Shown here: positions 1 to 9,764 of the stretch, piece by piece
How positions within the stretch are numbered: the first letter of the stretch is position 1
Layout of the letters: each line of letters begins with the position of its first letter
Source of the DNA: Flavobacteriales bacterium UBA5040
Lineage (GTDB): Bacteria > Bacteroidota > Bacteroidia > Flavobacteriales > Weeksellaceae
Reading direction: 5' to 3'
Length of the DNA: 64,000 nucleotides
Assembly (NCBI GenBank): GCA_002415135.1
Contig: DIBY01000023.1
Location: forward strand, 141,467-205,466
Program-made: the position numbers and the translations under genes
Notes under the pieces: model-generated
Databases searched by the model: none
What the model saw: only the letters and a program-made list of their open reading frames with translations
Told to the model about the DNA's origin: nothing

Positions 1-20
1 AATGAAATTTAGACAGCCAC

Positions 21-437
21 TTACACTGGTCTGCAATTAAATCGCATTTTCACTTCTATCAGATAGATCAGTACACAGCCAACTCCATAGCACAGGATAT
101 CGATCCAACTAAAACTGTTTCCAACGATTATTGCGGCCATGCTTCCAGGTTTTAGACCTAAGATATCTGCGATCTTAAAATACTGTAAAACTTCCACGAT
201 CACAGAAAAAATAAATAGTCCGATAATTAGTTTTGTTCGGCTTTCAACTTTGAAAAAACTTAGGATTAAAGTGTACATTAATACTACTACAATCACATCG
301 CCCAAATAGGCACGAATGAAAAATAAGTCTTTGAAAACCGTTGCGATCAAAACCTCAATAAAAAAAATTAGAATAGACAAAAGGAAGAATTTCAAACTAA
401 ATATAAAAATAGGCACATTTGAAAATTCTTTCATCAT
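21..437 (-). CDS. DUF2809-like small membrane protein
   Basis: A 138-residue integral membrane protein with four hydrophobic segments at about residues 8-36, 45-63, 68-88 and 110-128. The RAYLGD loop before the second segment, the VEVLQ stretch (79-85) and the WIDILCYGVG motif resemble the DUF2809 family, whose function is unknown; this assignment is from memory of the family pattern. The start lies 8 bases after the mutS stop on the same strand, so it is probably the last gene of a mutS transcript. Nothing in the protein suggests a part in mismatch repair. A VanZ-like relative is the main alternative. Confidence 0.7.
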   Translation of the reverse strand: MMKEFSNVPIFIFSLKFFLLSILIFFIEVLIATVFKDLFFIRAYLGDVIVVVLMYTLILSFFKVESRTKLIIGLFIFSVIVEVLQYFKIADILGLKPGSMAAIIVGNSFSWIDILCYGVGCVLIYLIEVKMRFNCRPV

Positions 438-445
438 TAAATAAT

Positions 446-3031
446 TTATCGTCCAATCATTTTCTTAATCGAGTTCAACTTCATCAACGCTTCAATCGGC
501 GTTAAAGTATTGATATCTATTTTCAACAATTCTTCCCGAATATTTTCCAAGACCGGATCATCCAATTGAAAGAATGAAAGTTGCAGACTTTCGTCCGTAA
601 TCGCTTTTGCTGAATCTTTGGAACCACTGTGTGAACGGCTTTTTTCTAAAGTTTTCAAAACTTCATTCGCACGATTGACGACTTTTGCAGGCATTCCTGC
701 TAACTTCGCGACGTGAATTCCGAAACTGTGTTCACTTCCGCCAGATAATAGTTTTCGAAGGAAAATAATACTTCCTTTATGTTCCTGAATAGAAACGTGG
801 AAGTTTTTAATTCTTTCAAAATTCACTGTCATTTCATTGAGCTCGTGATAATGAGTAGCAAATAAAGTTTTCGCCTGCGTTGGATGTTGATGCAGATATT
901 CCGCAATCGCCCACGCAATGGAAACTCCGTCGTAAGTTGAGGTTCCTCGTCCGATCTCGTCTAAAAGGATCAGACTTCGTTCGGAAATATTATTGAGAAT
1001 ATTGGCGGCTTCATTCATCTCCACCATGAAAGTGGATTCCCCGGACGAAATATTATCTGAAGCTCCAACACGGGTGAAAATTTTATCTAAAACTCCAATC
1101 TCTGCATGTTTAGCCGGTACAAAACTTCCGACCTGCGCGAGTAAACAGATGATTGCCGTTTGTCTTAAAATCGCTGATTTTCCTGCCATATTCGGACCGG
1201 TTACCATAATGATCTGTTGGGAATCTTTGGATAAAAAAAGATCATTCGGAATGTATTTTTCACCCAAAGGCAAAGCATTTTCAATAATCGGATGACGTGC
1301 TTCTTTTAAATCGATTTCAAAACCTTCATTTAAAACCGGTTTGGTATACGACTCAGAAACTGCGAGTTCAGACAATCCAACGCCACAATCCAATTCTGCA
1401 ATGATCTTAGAATTCTCCTGAATTTGATCAATGTAAATCATTACATTTTCACAAACTTTTCTATACAATCGCTGTTCGATCTTTGAAATTTTTTCTTCAG
1501 CGCCGAGAATTTGTTCTTCGTATTCTTTCAGTTCTTCGGTGATGTATCTTTCAGCGTTCACCAAAGTTTGCTTGCGAATCCAGTCCTCTGGAACTTTATC
1601 TTTATGAGAATTTCTAACCTCAATAAAATAACCAAACACATTATTAAAACTGATTTTCAAACTGGTAATTCCGGTACGTTTAACTTCACGGTCACACATT
1701 TCGTCCAGAAATCCTTTTCCTTTAGTTTGAAGTCCACGCAAATGATCGAGCTCTTCTGAAATCCCGGTTTTGATTACATTTCCTTTAGAAATATTGACCG
1801 GAAGTTCTTCATTCAAATAATCAGTAAGATATTTAATGAGTTCATCCAAATTAATCAGTGGCGATAACCAGGTCAAAACCTCATCGTGAGGATGAAGCAA
1901 TTCTTTAATATTCCGAATATTGATCAAACTTTGACGTAGGTAACCGAGTTCTTTCGGTGAGATTTTCTCCGAAGCCAGTTTCCCCATCAAACGGTCCAGA
2001 TCAGAAATCGTTTTTAATAATTGTAAGATCTCATACTTCAGATTTTCCTGTTTATTAAAAAACTCAATGAGATCCAATCTTCTGTTGATTTCATCCACGG
2101 ATTTTAAAGGAAGAATTAATCTTCTTCTCAACAATCTTCCTCCCATCGGAGTAGAGGTTTTATCGATAATATCGAGTAAAGATTTCCCTTGCTGACTGCT
2201 CGAATAAACGATCTCTAAATTCCGCAACGTAAAATGATCCATCATCAGATAGTCATCTTTCGGAATCAGTTTTATTTTGGTAATATGTTGTAAAAGTGCG
2301 TGATGTGTATCTTCAACTAAATAAGCGAAAATTGCTCCTGCTGCCGTAATTCCCAATTTTAAATCTTCAATTCCAAAACCTTTTAATGAATTGGTTTTGA
2401 AATGATTGGTCAATTTTTCGTAACCGTAATTGTATTGAAACGCCCAGTCTTCTAATTTAAAAGAATTCCGATTTTTTAATTGTGCAGGAAGTTCCGTTGT
2501 TCTTTGATAAATAATTTCGCTCGGATCAAAAGTTCCCACGATGTGAAGCAATTGCTCCAGATTTCCTTCTGAAGTTAGAAATTCACCCGTAGAAACGTCG
2601 ACTAAAGCTATTCCATACTTGTCTTTGATTTTATGAACAGACATCAGAAAATTATTTTTCTTTGAAGACAACACCTGTTCATTGAAAGTTACGCCGGGAG
2701 TTACCAGTTCAGTAACGCCACGTTTTACAATTCCTTTAACGCCTTTTGGATCTTCGAGTTGATCACAGATCGCAACACGCAGTCCGGCTCTTACGAGTTT
2801 TGGCAAATAAGTATCTACAGAATGATGAGGAAAACCAGCGAGTTCGATATGACCTTCACCGTTGGCTCTTTTGGTCAAAACAATCCCTAAAATCTGCGAC
2901 GTTCGAATCGCATCCGTTCCGAAAGTTTCGTAGAAATCTCCTACTCTAAACAGCAAAAGCGCATCAGGATATTTCGCCTTGATGGTATTGTACTGCGTCA
3001 TTAAAGGAGTTTCTTTTTTTTCTTTTGCCAC
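446..3031 (-). CDS. mutS: DNA mismatch repair protein MutS
   Basis: MutS recognises base mismatches and small loops and recruits MutL using ATP. The 861 residues are normal length. The N-terminal mismatch-binding domain carries GDFYETFG, with the Phe-X-Glu wedge at residues 33-35. The connector, lever and clamp follow, then the ABC-type ATPase: Walker A GPNMAGKS near residue 613, Walker B and signature LILLDEIGRGTSTYDG near 690, and the helix-turn-helix tail. The start codon is GTG; the ETPLM segment before the first internal ATG (residue 11) looks like other flavobacterial MutS proteins, so I keep the GTG. A -7 element (TATTTTTG on the minus strand) lies at 3091-3098, back to back with the promoter of the divergent methyltransferase gene. 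Confidence 0.97.
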   Translation of the reverse strand: MAKEKKETPLMTQYNTIKAKYPDALLLFRVGDFYETFGTDAIRTSQILGIVLTKRANGEGHIELAGFPHHSVDTYLPKLVRAGLRVAICDQLEDPKGVKGIVKRGVTELVTPGVTFNEQVLSSKKNNFLMSVHKIKDKYGIALVDVSTGEFLTSEGNLEQLLHIVGTFDPSEIIYQRTTELPAQLKNRNSFKLEDWAFQYNYGYEKLTNHFKTNSLKGFGIEDLKLGITAAGAIFAYLVEDTHHALLQHITKIKLIPKDDYLMMDHFTLRNLEIVYSSSQQGKSLLDIIDKTSTPMGGRLLRRRLILPLKSVDEINRRLDLIEFFNKQENLKYEILQLLKTISDLDRLMGKLASEKISPKELGYLRQSLINIRNIKELLHPHDEVLTWLSPLINLDELIKYLTDYLNEELPVNISKGNVIKTGISEELDHLRGLQTKGKGFLDEMCDREVKRTGITSLKISFNNVFGYFIEVRNSHKDKVPEDWIRKQTLVNAERYITEELKEYEEQILGAEEKISKIEQRLYRKVCENVMIYIDQIQENSKIIAELDCGVGLSELAVSESYTKPVLNEGFEIDLKEARHPIIENALPLGEKYIPNDLFLSKDSQQIIMVTGPNMAGKSAILRQTAIICLLAQVGSFVPAKHAEIGVLDKIFTRVGASDNISSGESTFMVEMNEAANILNNISERSLILLDEIGRGTSTYDGVSIAWAIAEYLHQHPTQAKTLFATHYHELNEMTVNFERIKNFHVSIQEHKGSIIFLRKLLSGGSEHSFGIHVAKLAGMPAKVVNRANEVLKTLEKSRSHSGSKDSAKAITDESLQLSFFQLDDPVLENIREELLKIDINTLTPIEALMKLNSIKKMIGR

Positions 3032-3081
3032 GGACTTGAGTTTAAAAATTATTGAACTTAAAAATTAAGATCTAAAAACCT

Positions 3082-3089
3082 TAATTTTG
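3082..3089 (+). promoter_or_regulatory. -7 element for the TrmH-family gene
   Basis: TAATTTTG matches the Bacteroidota -7 consensus TAnnTTTG and lies 14 bases before the ATG at 3104. No clear -33 TTG stands at the usual spacing. It sits next to the oppositely oriented mutS -7 element. Confidence 0.5.
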
Positions 3090-3090
3090 C

Positions 3091-3098
3091 CAAAAATA
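3091..3098 (-). promoter_or_regulatory. -7 element for mutS
   Basis: The plus-strand CAAAAATA reads TATTTTTG on the minus strand, a full match to TAnnTTTG. It would give a leader of about 55 bases before the mutS GTG. No convincing -33 box was found. Confidence 0.45.
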
Positions 3099-3103
3099 CG
3101 AAA

Positions 3104-3637
3104 ATGTCATCCACAAAGAAACTGAAACTCGAAGAATTAGGAAGAATAGATATCGAAACCTTTAAAGAGACCAAAAAAACGCCGCTCGTCGTGGTTTTAG
3201 ATAATGTTCGAAGCATGCACAATGTGGGTGCGATCTTCAGAACCGCAGATGCCTTCTTAATTGAAAAAGTCGTCTTGTGTGGAATTACACCTCAACCGCC
3301 GCATCGTGAAATTCACAAAGCTGCTTTGGGCGCGACAGAAAGTGTGGATTGGGTTTATGAAAAAGATATCGCCGAAGCCTTGCAAAATTTAAAAAAGGAA
3401 AGCTTCAACATTATCGGGATCGAACAAACAAGCGATTCAAAAGTAATGACTGATTACTTCATTAATAAAGACGAAAAATACGCTTTGGTTTTAGGTAATG
3501 AAGTTGATGGATTAAGCGATGAAGCCTTTTCTTATTACGATACTTTTCTGGAAATTCCGCAGTTGGGCACGAAACACTCTTTGAACGTTTCTGTTTGTGG
3601 TGGAATTGTGATGTGGGAATTTTTTAAATCATTGTAA
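3104..3637 (+). CDS. TrmH/SpoU-family RNA 2'-O-methyltransferase
   Basis: A 177-residue SpoU-type methyltransferase with a trefoil-knot SAM site. All three family motifs are present: NVRSMHNVGAIFRTADAF (motif 1, about residues 34-51, with the catalytic-type Arg), LVLGNEVDGLS (motif 2, near 130) and IPQLGTKHSLNVSV (motif 3, near 152). There is no N-terminal substrate-binding domain, so this is the compact form, like TrmL or TrmH without its extension. The target (tRNA Gm18, wobble base or rRNA) cannot be read from the sequence. It is transcribed alone, divergently from mutS. Confidence 0.88.
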   Translation: MSSTKKLKLEELGRIDIETFKETKKTPLVVVLDNVRSMHNVGAIFRTADAFLIEKVVLCGITPQPPHREIHKAALGATESVDWVYEKDIAEALQNLKKESFNIIGIEQTSDSKVMTDYFINKDEKYALVLGNEVDGLSDEAFSYYDTFLEIPQLGTKHSLNVSVCGGIVMWEFFKSL

Positions 3638-3782
3638 GTTTTTCATCTCGTTTTCAAAATGAGACAAAGATTTCGTGCAAAGAACGCAATATTATTACGA
3701 TGTGACTAAATTATATTTAAAATAAAAAATTGCTTTTTTTGAACAAATAGTATCCTCTAGGTTTCCCTCTAAATCAAAGAAT

Positions 3783-3831
3783 GTAAAAAAAAGAAACCAA
3801 TTTCTCAATCATAATAATTGAAAAATTGGTT
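3783..3831 (-). terminator. Rho-independent terminator of the efflux operon
   Basis: An inverted repeat (3795-3831; AACCAATTT pairs with AAATTGGTT, extended by TCAAT/ATTGA) is followed on the minus strand by a run of eight T residues. It lies just after the stop of the outer-membrane efflux gene and ends the four-gene operon. Confidence 0.85.
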
Positions 3832-3871
3832 GATTTCCCTTGGCTCTTTTTACTTTTTACTTGGTTCTTTA

Positions 3872-5281
3872 TTATCTCCACCCACCACCAAGTGCGCGGT
3901 ACAATTCAATCCCTGCATCTAATTTAGAATATTCAGCATTCGAAATATTCAGTTCAGCATTCAGTTGATTTACACTTGCGTTGATCACTTCCAGGTAGTT
4001 TGCTAAACCATAGTTCACCAATTCCTGAGAGTATTCTACAGAGTTTTTATAAGCATCCATTTCTTTCTTTTTCAGATTAATGAATCCATCTTGTGACTGA
4101 TAAATTTTTAAAGCATCAGAAACTTCTCTTCCTGCTGTTAACACTGATCTTCTAAAGTTGAGATAAGCAATTTCCTTGTTTGCTAAACTAACTTCGTACT
4201 GCGTTTTAATTTGTCTCTTATTTAAAATCGGTTGTGCTAAACCTGCAACAACATTAGCAAAAAGAGAACTTGCGCTAAATAACTGATCAATATCTCCTGA
4301 AGCTATTCCTGTACTTCCCGTCAATCTCAAAGTCGGATAAAAATTAGCTTTAGCGGCATTGGTTAGTTCAAAAGCATTCATCAAACGGTATTCTGCAGCT
4401 TTAACATCAGGTCGGTTTTCTAATAGATTTGCGGGATAGCCAAGCGCTAAACTTACCGGCATTTTCTGGGCATCAATCGTCGTACGCTCTATGGCGTGAG
4501 AAGGCTCGGCCATCAAAAGACTGATGGTATTTTCAAGCAAGGCAATCTGAACATCTATACTGATCAGCATTGATTCTGCATTAAAAACGAGCGCCTGACT
4601 TTGTTGAACTGCAACTTCTGTAACCGTTCCTGCATCTTTTAAAGCTTGAGTCGTTTCAAGATTTTTATTTCTCAAAGCGATGGTTTCGTTGATGATTTTT
4701 TTCTGATCATCAAAAGTTAAAAGCTGATAATAAGCTGAAGCAACTGCCGCAACCAAATCGCTTTTCACCGCTTGATGGGCGGAAACAGTTCCTAAATAAT
4801 TGGCTAATTCTGCTTTTTGCTGTGCTTTCAATTTTCCCCAAATATCAACTTCCCAGCCAACATTTGCAGAGACATCAAATTGATTTCCGTATTTTCTTTG
4901 TCCTACTAGCTGTCCAGATTGGGTATTCAAAGACTGGGTTTGAAAGGTATAATTCGGACCTGCAGAAAGTGTCGGCAAATAGGCTGCTTTACTTTGCTTT
5001 AAATAAGAATCGGCTGCACTGATGTTCTGCAACGCAACTCTTACATCTAAATTATTTTCTAAGGCTTTCGTAATATGCTTTTGTAAAACCGGATCGGTGA
5101 AAATTTCTTTCCACGAAACGGTTGCCATACTCATGGAATCTTTCGGCAACAAGTCGGTGCGGAAAAGATTTTCATTAATAGCCTCACTGGGTCTTTCGTA
5201 CTTTTCCCGCGTCATACATGAAGTAAGAACGAAAGCAGAAAAAAGAACTGAAAGTATTTTTATATTGAAGTATTTATTCAT
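3872..5281 (-). CDS. TolC-like efflux outer-membrane lipoprotein (NodT family)
   Basis: The outer-membrane channel of a tripartite multidrug efflux pump. The 469-residue protein begins with a lipoprotein signal and lipobox LTSC, with lipidated Cys at residue 22, as in OprM/CusC-type NodT-family factors. The rest shows the family's long alpha-helical repeats, including a repeated NRPDVKAAEYRL-type motif near residue 285 and the C-terminal LYRALGGGW end typical of these channels. It is the last gene of the operon regulator - fusion protein - RND pump - channel; 35 bases separate it from the pump gene and a strong terminator follows. Substrates are not predictable from sequence. Confidence 0.95.
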   Translation of the reverse strand: MNKYFNIKILSVLFSAFVLTSCMTREKYERPSEAINENLFRTDLLPKDSMSMATVSWKEIFTDPVLQKHITKALENNLDVRVALQNISAADSYLKQSKAAYLPTLSAGPNYTFQTQSLNTQSGQLVGQRKYGNQFDVSANVGWEVDIWGKLKAQQKAELANYLGTVSAHQAVKSDLVAAVASAYYQLLTFDDQKKIINETIALRNKNLETTQALKDAGTVTEVAVQQSQALVFNAESMLISIDVQIALLENTISLLMAEPSHAIERTTIDAQKMPVSLALGYPANLLENRPDVKAAEYRLMNAFELTNAAKANFYPTLRLTGSTGIASGDIDQLFSASSLFANVVAGLAQPILNKRQIKTQYEVSLANKEIAYLNFRRSVLTAGREVSDALKIYQSQDGFINLKKKEMDAYKNSVEYSQELVNYGLANYLEVINASVNQLNAELNISNAEYSKLDAGIELYRALGGGWR

Positions 5282-5316
5282 TTTTTTACTATTTCTTAAA
5301 ACTTTTAGACTTTCAA

Positions 5317-8300
5317 TTATTCAGATAGATTAATATCTTTTTCTTTTAATGGAACAACTTTCTCCTGCAGAAATTGGAAAATTACAAACAAGACTGGAAT
5401 TGCTATCAATCCGAAGAAAGTCCCAATTAATAATCCTGAAGCAGCCCCAGTCGCAATCGAACGGTTACCGACAGAACCAATCCCAGTTGCAAATACCAAT
5501 GGAATCATCCCGAAGAAAAAGGCAAAAGAGGTCATCAAGATCGGACGCAACCTAGCTTTCGCAGCGTTAATCGCAGACATCGCAATTGATTCACCATGGT
5601 GTCGCCTTTGTACGGCAAACTCCACAATCAAAATTGCATTCTTGGCCAGTAATCCAATCAACATAATGATCGCAATCTGGAAATAAATATTGTTTTCTAG
5701 TCCGAAAATCCTTTGACCAAAAAATGCTCCGATCACTCCTAAAGGAAGAGAAAGGATTACAGAGAATGGCAACAAATAACTTTCATATTGCGCGGCCAAA
5801 ATGAAGTAAATGAACAGGAAACTTAATAAGAAAACCACGTAGGTTTGGGAACCTGCCTTCATTTCTTCTTTGGTTAAACCTGTAAATTCAACATCATAGT
5901 TGGCTGGTAAATTTTCGGCAGCAACTTCCTGAATCGCCTTAATAGCATCACCTGTAGAATATCCTGGATTACTGGATCCATTAATTCCCACTGAGGTAAA
6001 TAAATTATATCGCTCTAAGGATTGCGGCCCAAAACTTTTTTCTAAACTCACGAACTGTGAGATCGGCGCCATGGCTCCTGAAGCTGTTTTTACAAAGATT
6101 GAATTTAAACTTTCTGGAGAGGTTCTGTCAGACGGTAAAGCCTGAATCATTACCCGGAATTGTTTTCCATATTTGGTAAAATCGGAAGAATAGATCCCTC
6201 CAATGTACCCTTGCATGGTGCTCAAAATATTATTTAATGAGACGCCACTTTCTTTTGCACGAGGTACGTCAACCACCATTTCAAACTGCGGATAATTGGT
6301 GTTGAATGAAGTTGAAGCAAACTGAATTTCTGGTCGCTGCATCAAAGCCCCCACAAAACTTTGGGTCACTTTATTGAGTTCTGAAATATCACCACCTGAT
6401 TTATCCAATAAGACACTGGAGAATCCATCACTTGATCCAAACCCAGGCACACTTGGTGGCGAGAAGAAAATAATTTTGGCATCCGGATATTTACCAGTAA
6501 TTCCGAATAATCGTCCGGTGATTTCATCGATGCTTTGTCCATCTGCTTTTCCACGTTCATCAAAAGGCTTTAATTTGATAAAGGCTTGACCAACATTGGA
6601 TCCAGAACCTGACATAAATCCACGACTCGCTGTGTACGTTACGTTTTGAACGCCGGGAATCTTACGAGCTTCTTTCTGAAGGTCAGACAGAACATTGTAG
6701 GTTCTTTCTAAGGACGCTCCGGGCGGAAGTTGAATATCTGTAAACAAAATTCCACGGTCTTCTTTCGGGATAAATCCAGTCGGCATGGTAGAACTTGCCC
6801 ACCAAAAAGTAACTGCTCCCGCGGCAAAAATCACCAATAAACTCACCCATTTATTTCTTAAAATAAAATTAAATGACTGACCATATTTTTTAGTTCCGGC
6901 ATTAAATCCAGTATTGAATTTAAAGAAGAATTTTTGCAGCACATTCATACTCGCATATTCCTTGGAATGATGCGCCGGCGGTTTTAAAAACATCGCACAA
7001 AGAACAGGACTCAAAGTCAAGGCATTTACGGCTGAAATTAAAATCGCAATAATTAAGGTAATCCCAAACTGCTGATAGAAAACTCCAGTTGGTCCGGTTA
7101 AGAACGTCACGGGAATAAATACGGCCGCCATTACCAACGTAATTGAGATAATTGCGCCTGTAATTTCGTCCATCGCTTCTACGGTTGCTTTCTTGGCATC
7201 GCTGATGCCGCCTTCCATTTTCGCGTGAACGGCTTCGACGACAACAATGGCATCATCGACCACAATACCAATGGCAAGCACCAAAGCAAAAAGCGTCAAT
7301 AAGTTAATGGAATACCCGAATAGATTCAGAAAGAAGAAGGTTCCAATAATCGAAACCGGAACTGCAATCGCGGGAATCAAGGTTGATCTAAAATCCTGAA
7401 GGAATATAAATACGACCAAGAATACCAAAACGAAAGCTTCTAATAAAGTGACGACCACTTTAGAAATGGAGGCATCTAAGAACTCATTGGTATCAAAGTT
7501 AATATTATACCCAATTCCTTCTGGTAAGGTTTTTTCGGTTTCCTTCAATAAAGTTTTAATATTGGTAATAATCTCTTGCGCATTTGATCCAGGAGTCTGG
7601 AAAATCCCCATCGAGATCGAGCGGTTTCCATTACTTTCACCAATTCCCGCGTAAGATTGAGAATCCAGTTTAATTTCAGCAACATCTTTTAAGCGGAGAT
7701 ATTCTCCATTACCAAGCGCGCGCAAAATAATATTTTCAAATTCATCAACTTCATTATATTTACCCTTGTAGGTAATAATGTATTGAAAAGAACTTCCACT
7801 GTTTTCACCCAAAGCACCTGCAGCTGCCTCTCTGGACTGTTCATTAATTGCGGCTGAAACTTCAGACGGTTCCAAACCGTAAGCCGCCATTTTCGCAGGA
7901 TCAACCCAAATTCTCATCGAGTAATTTTTCCCACCAAATACTTGAGCATCACCCACACCATTTACCCGTTTTAATTCTGGGATGATATTAATGTTCATGT
8001 AATTCTGCAACCAAACCTCATCTAAATTAGGATTGGAAGTATAGAAAGAAAGGAACATCAAGGCACTCGTTTGCTGCTTGTTAACCTGAACTCCAGATCT
8101 TGTAACCTCTGAAGGAAGAAGTGGAATTGCACGCTGAACCTGATTCTGAACGTTCACCGCAGCGATATCCGGATCAATTCCCTGTTTGAAGAAAATCGTA
8201 ATTGAAGCAGAACCATTGTTTCCAGCGGAAGAGGAAATATAATCCATTCCTTCTACTCCATTCACCTGTTCTTCTATCGGGATAATAACACTGTTCATTA

Positions 8301-8469
8301 CCGTTTGCGCATTGGCTCCGGTATAGTTGGCAGAGATACGCACCGTTGGCGGGGCAATATCTGGGTACTGTGTGACCGGCAAAGAGATTAATCCCAGAAT
8401 TCCCAAGATCACAATCATGATGGAAATTACTGTGGACAGAACCGGTCTGTTTATAAACTTTTTAATCAT
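5317..8469 (-). CDS. RND efflux pump, HAE1/AcrB type, inner-membrane subunit
   Basis: A proton-driven drug exporter of 1050 residues, the normal length for AcrB/MexB. The N-terminus MIKKFINRPVLSTVISIMIV and the motif LPVTQYPDIAPPTV are typical of hydrophobe/amphiphile pumps. The paired aspartates of the proton relay are in GIVVDDAIVVVEAV (transmembrane helix 4) and the partner Lys is in IGLLAKNAILIVEFA (helix 10). Two large periplasmic loops follow helices 1 and 7. Only 3 bases separate it from the fusion-protein gene, so the two are translationally close. The DD/K pattern fits drugs rather than metal ions (HME pumps). Confidence 0.97.
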   Translation of the reverse strand: MIKKFINRPVLSTVISIMIVILGILGLISLPVTQYPDIAPPTVRISANYTGANAQTVMNSVIIPIEEQVNGVEGMDYISSSAGNNGSASITIFFKQGIDPDIAAVNVQNQVQRAIPLLPSEVTRSGVQVNKQQTSALMFLSFYTSNPNLDEVWLQNYMNINIIPELKRVNGVGDAQVFGGKNYSMRIWVDPAKMAAYGLEPSEVSAAINEQSREAAAGALGENSGSSFQYIITYKGKYNEVDEFENIILRALGNGEYLRLKDVAEIKLDSQSYAGIGESNGNRSISMGIFQTPGSNAQEIITNIKTLLKETEKTLPEGIGYNINFDTNEFLDASISKVVVTLLEAFVLVFLVVFIFLQDFRSTLIPAIAVPVSIIGTFFFLNLFGYSINLLTLFALVLAIGIVVDDAIVVVEAVHAKMEGGISDAKKATVEAMDEITGAIISITLVMAAVFIPVTFLTGPTGVFYQQFGITLIIAILISAVNALTLSPVLCAMFLKPPAHHSKEYASMNVLQKFFFKFNTGFNAGTKKYGQSFNFILRNKWVSLLVIFAAGAVTFWWASSTMPTGFIPKEDRGILFTDIQLPPGASLERTYNVLSDLQKEARKIPGVQNVTYTASRGFMSGSGSNVGQAFIKLKPFDERGKADGQSIDEITGRLFGITGKYPDAKIIFFSPPSVPGFGSSDGFSSVLLDKSGGDISELNKVTQSFVGALMQRPEIQFASTSFNTNYPQFEMVVDVPRAKESGVSLNNILSTMQGYIGGIYSSDFTKYGKQFRVMIQALPSDRTSPESLNSIFVKTASGAMAPISQFVSLEKSFGPQSLERYNLFTSVGINGSSNPGYSTGDAIKAIQEVAAENLPANYDVEFTGLTKEEMKAGSQTYVVFLLSFLFIYFILAAQYESYLLPFSVILSLPLGVIGAFFGQRIFGLENNIYFQIAIIMLIGLLAKNAILIVEFAVQRRHHGESIAMSAINAAKARLRPILMTSFAFFFGMIPLVFATGIGSVGNRSIATGAASGLLIGTFFGLIAIPVLFVIFQFLQEKVVPLKEKDINLSE

Positions 8470-8472
8470 CTT

Positions 8473-9702
8473 TTAGAAAAGTGGTTTTATGGCATTAATG
8501 ATATCGTCAAACTTCTTCGGTTGTGGCTTTACTGGTGTTCCAGTTTTCAAAGTTCCAACTCCTTCCACGACAACGACTTCTCCTTTTACAGCACCTTCTT
8601 TAATAATGACCATATTGTTCACACGATCAATTACTTTAATCACAGCACTTTTGGCCGTATCCTGTTTTACTTTATAGACGTATACCAAACCTTGCTGTTC
8701 GATCGTAGCGCTTTCTGGCACTACCAAGGCATTATCATAAGCAATAGGAATTCTAACCGATCCACTGTTTCCGTTGCTGAGTAATTTTTTCGGATTGGGG
8801 AAAGAAACTCTAAACTGAATACTTCCCGTTGCTGCATCGATTTGGCCGGTTACTGCTTTCACATAACCTTTCTCTTCATATACATCGCCATTTGCCAATA
8901 CTAATTCAATAGCCGGCATATTTTTTATTTTTTCTGGAACGGTTGCTCCTGCTGAATTTTTAAGAAAATCTAGATATTCTTTTTCATTCATAGAAAAATA
9001 CGCGTACAACTCGCTCGTATCTGAAACAGTTGAGATTGGCATTGGATCTCCAGGACCTACTAAACTACCCGTTCGGAAATTAATTTTTCCAATCACACCA
9101 GAAATAGGTGCACGAATAACAGAGTAATCGATGTTTGCCTGAACTCCCTGAAAATTCGCTTGTGCCTGTGCAACTCCTGCGCTCGCCTGCTGTTTGCCTG
9201 CTTGCGCTTGTGCAACTTGTGCGTGCGCTCTTGCAAGGTTTGCCTGAGCCGTTTGCAATTGAACATTACTAATAATATTTTTCTCTACTAAAGGACGAAG
9301 TTTATTTACTTCGACCTGGGCAGCATTTACAGCTGCTTGTGCTGCTTTCACACTTGCTTCAGAGGCTGAAACATTAGAACGAGCTGCACCAACTCCAGCT
9401 TTTGCTGCATTGGCCGACTGATTTAAAGAATTGGTTTCTAAGCGGAAAAGCGGCTGACCTTTACTCACATACTGGCCTTCATCTACCAAAACTTGGGTGA
9501 CATACCCTTGCATTTTAGCACGAACATCGTTATTCACACGTCCTTCAATACTCGCTGGAAAAGTGGAATAGCCGATAACATTTCTAGCTTCAATGGCAAC
9601 CGTTGAAACTACTTTTGGACCTTGCGGTGGTCTGCCGTCTTCTTTTTTGCAGGACAAAACCGACAAGGCAGAAAATGCAAGGAGGATAATTTTATTTTTC
9701 AT
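8473..9702 (-). CDS. RND efflux periplasmic adaptor (membrane fusion protein)
   Basis: The adaptor that joins the RND pump to the outer-membrane channel. It is a lipoprotein: from the ATG at 9702 the signal runs MKNKIILLAFSALSVLSC with Cys at residue 18. Domains in order are a split lipoyl half (MQGYVTQVLVDEGQYVSKGQ), a very Ala/Gln-rich alpha hairpin (about residues 85-175), the second lipoyl half (VIRAPISGVIGKI), a beta-barrel and a membrane-proximal domain. An in-frame ATG at 9729 adds nine residues; I prefer 9702 because it gives a standard signal peptide. Its downstream partner starts 3 bases after its stop. Confidence 0.94.
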   Translation of the reverse strand: MKNKIILLAFSALSVLSCKKEDGRPPQGPKVVSTVAIEARNVIGYSTFPASIEGRVNNDVRAKMQGYVTQVLVDEGQYVSKGQPLFRLETNSLNQSANAAKAGVGAARSNVSASEASVKAAQAAVNAAQVEVNKLRPLVEKNIISNVQLQTAQANLARAHAQVAQAQAGKQQASAGVAQAQANFQGVQANIDYSVIRAPISGVIGKINFRTGSLVGPGDPMPISTVSDTSELYAYFSMNEKEYLDFLKNSAGATVPEKIKNMPAIELVLANGDVYEEKGYVKAVTGQIDAATGSIQFRVSFPNPKKLLSNGNSGSVRIPIAYDNALVVPESATIEQQGLVYVYKVKQDTAKSAVIKVIDRVNNMVIIKEGAVKGEVVVVEGVGTLKTGTPVKPQPKKFDDIINAIKPLF

Positions 9703-9764
9703 GAATTTAAATTTATAGTTGATCTTCATTAAAGAAGATTAGACTGAAGTTGGAATATTTTTAT

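Noticed and set aside
3645..3664. A terminator after the TrmH-family gene
   Set aside because: TCTCGTTTT and AAAATGAGA can pair but leave almost no loop and no T tract follows; too weak to call.
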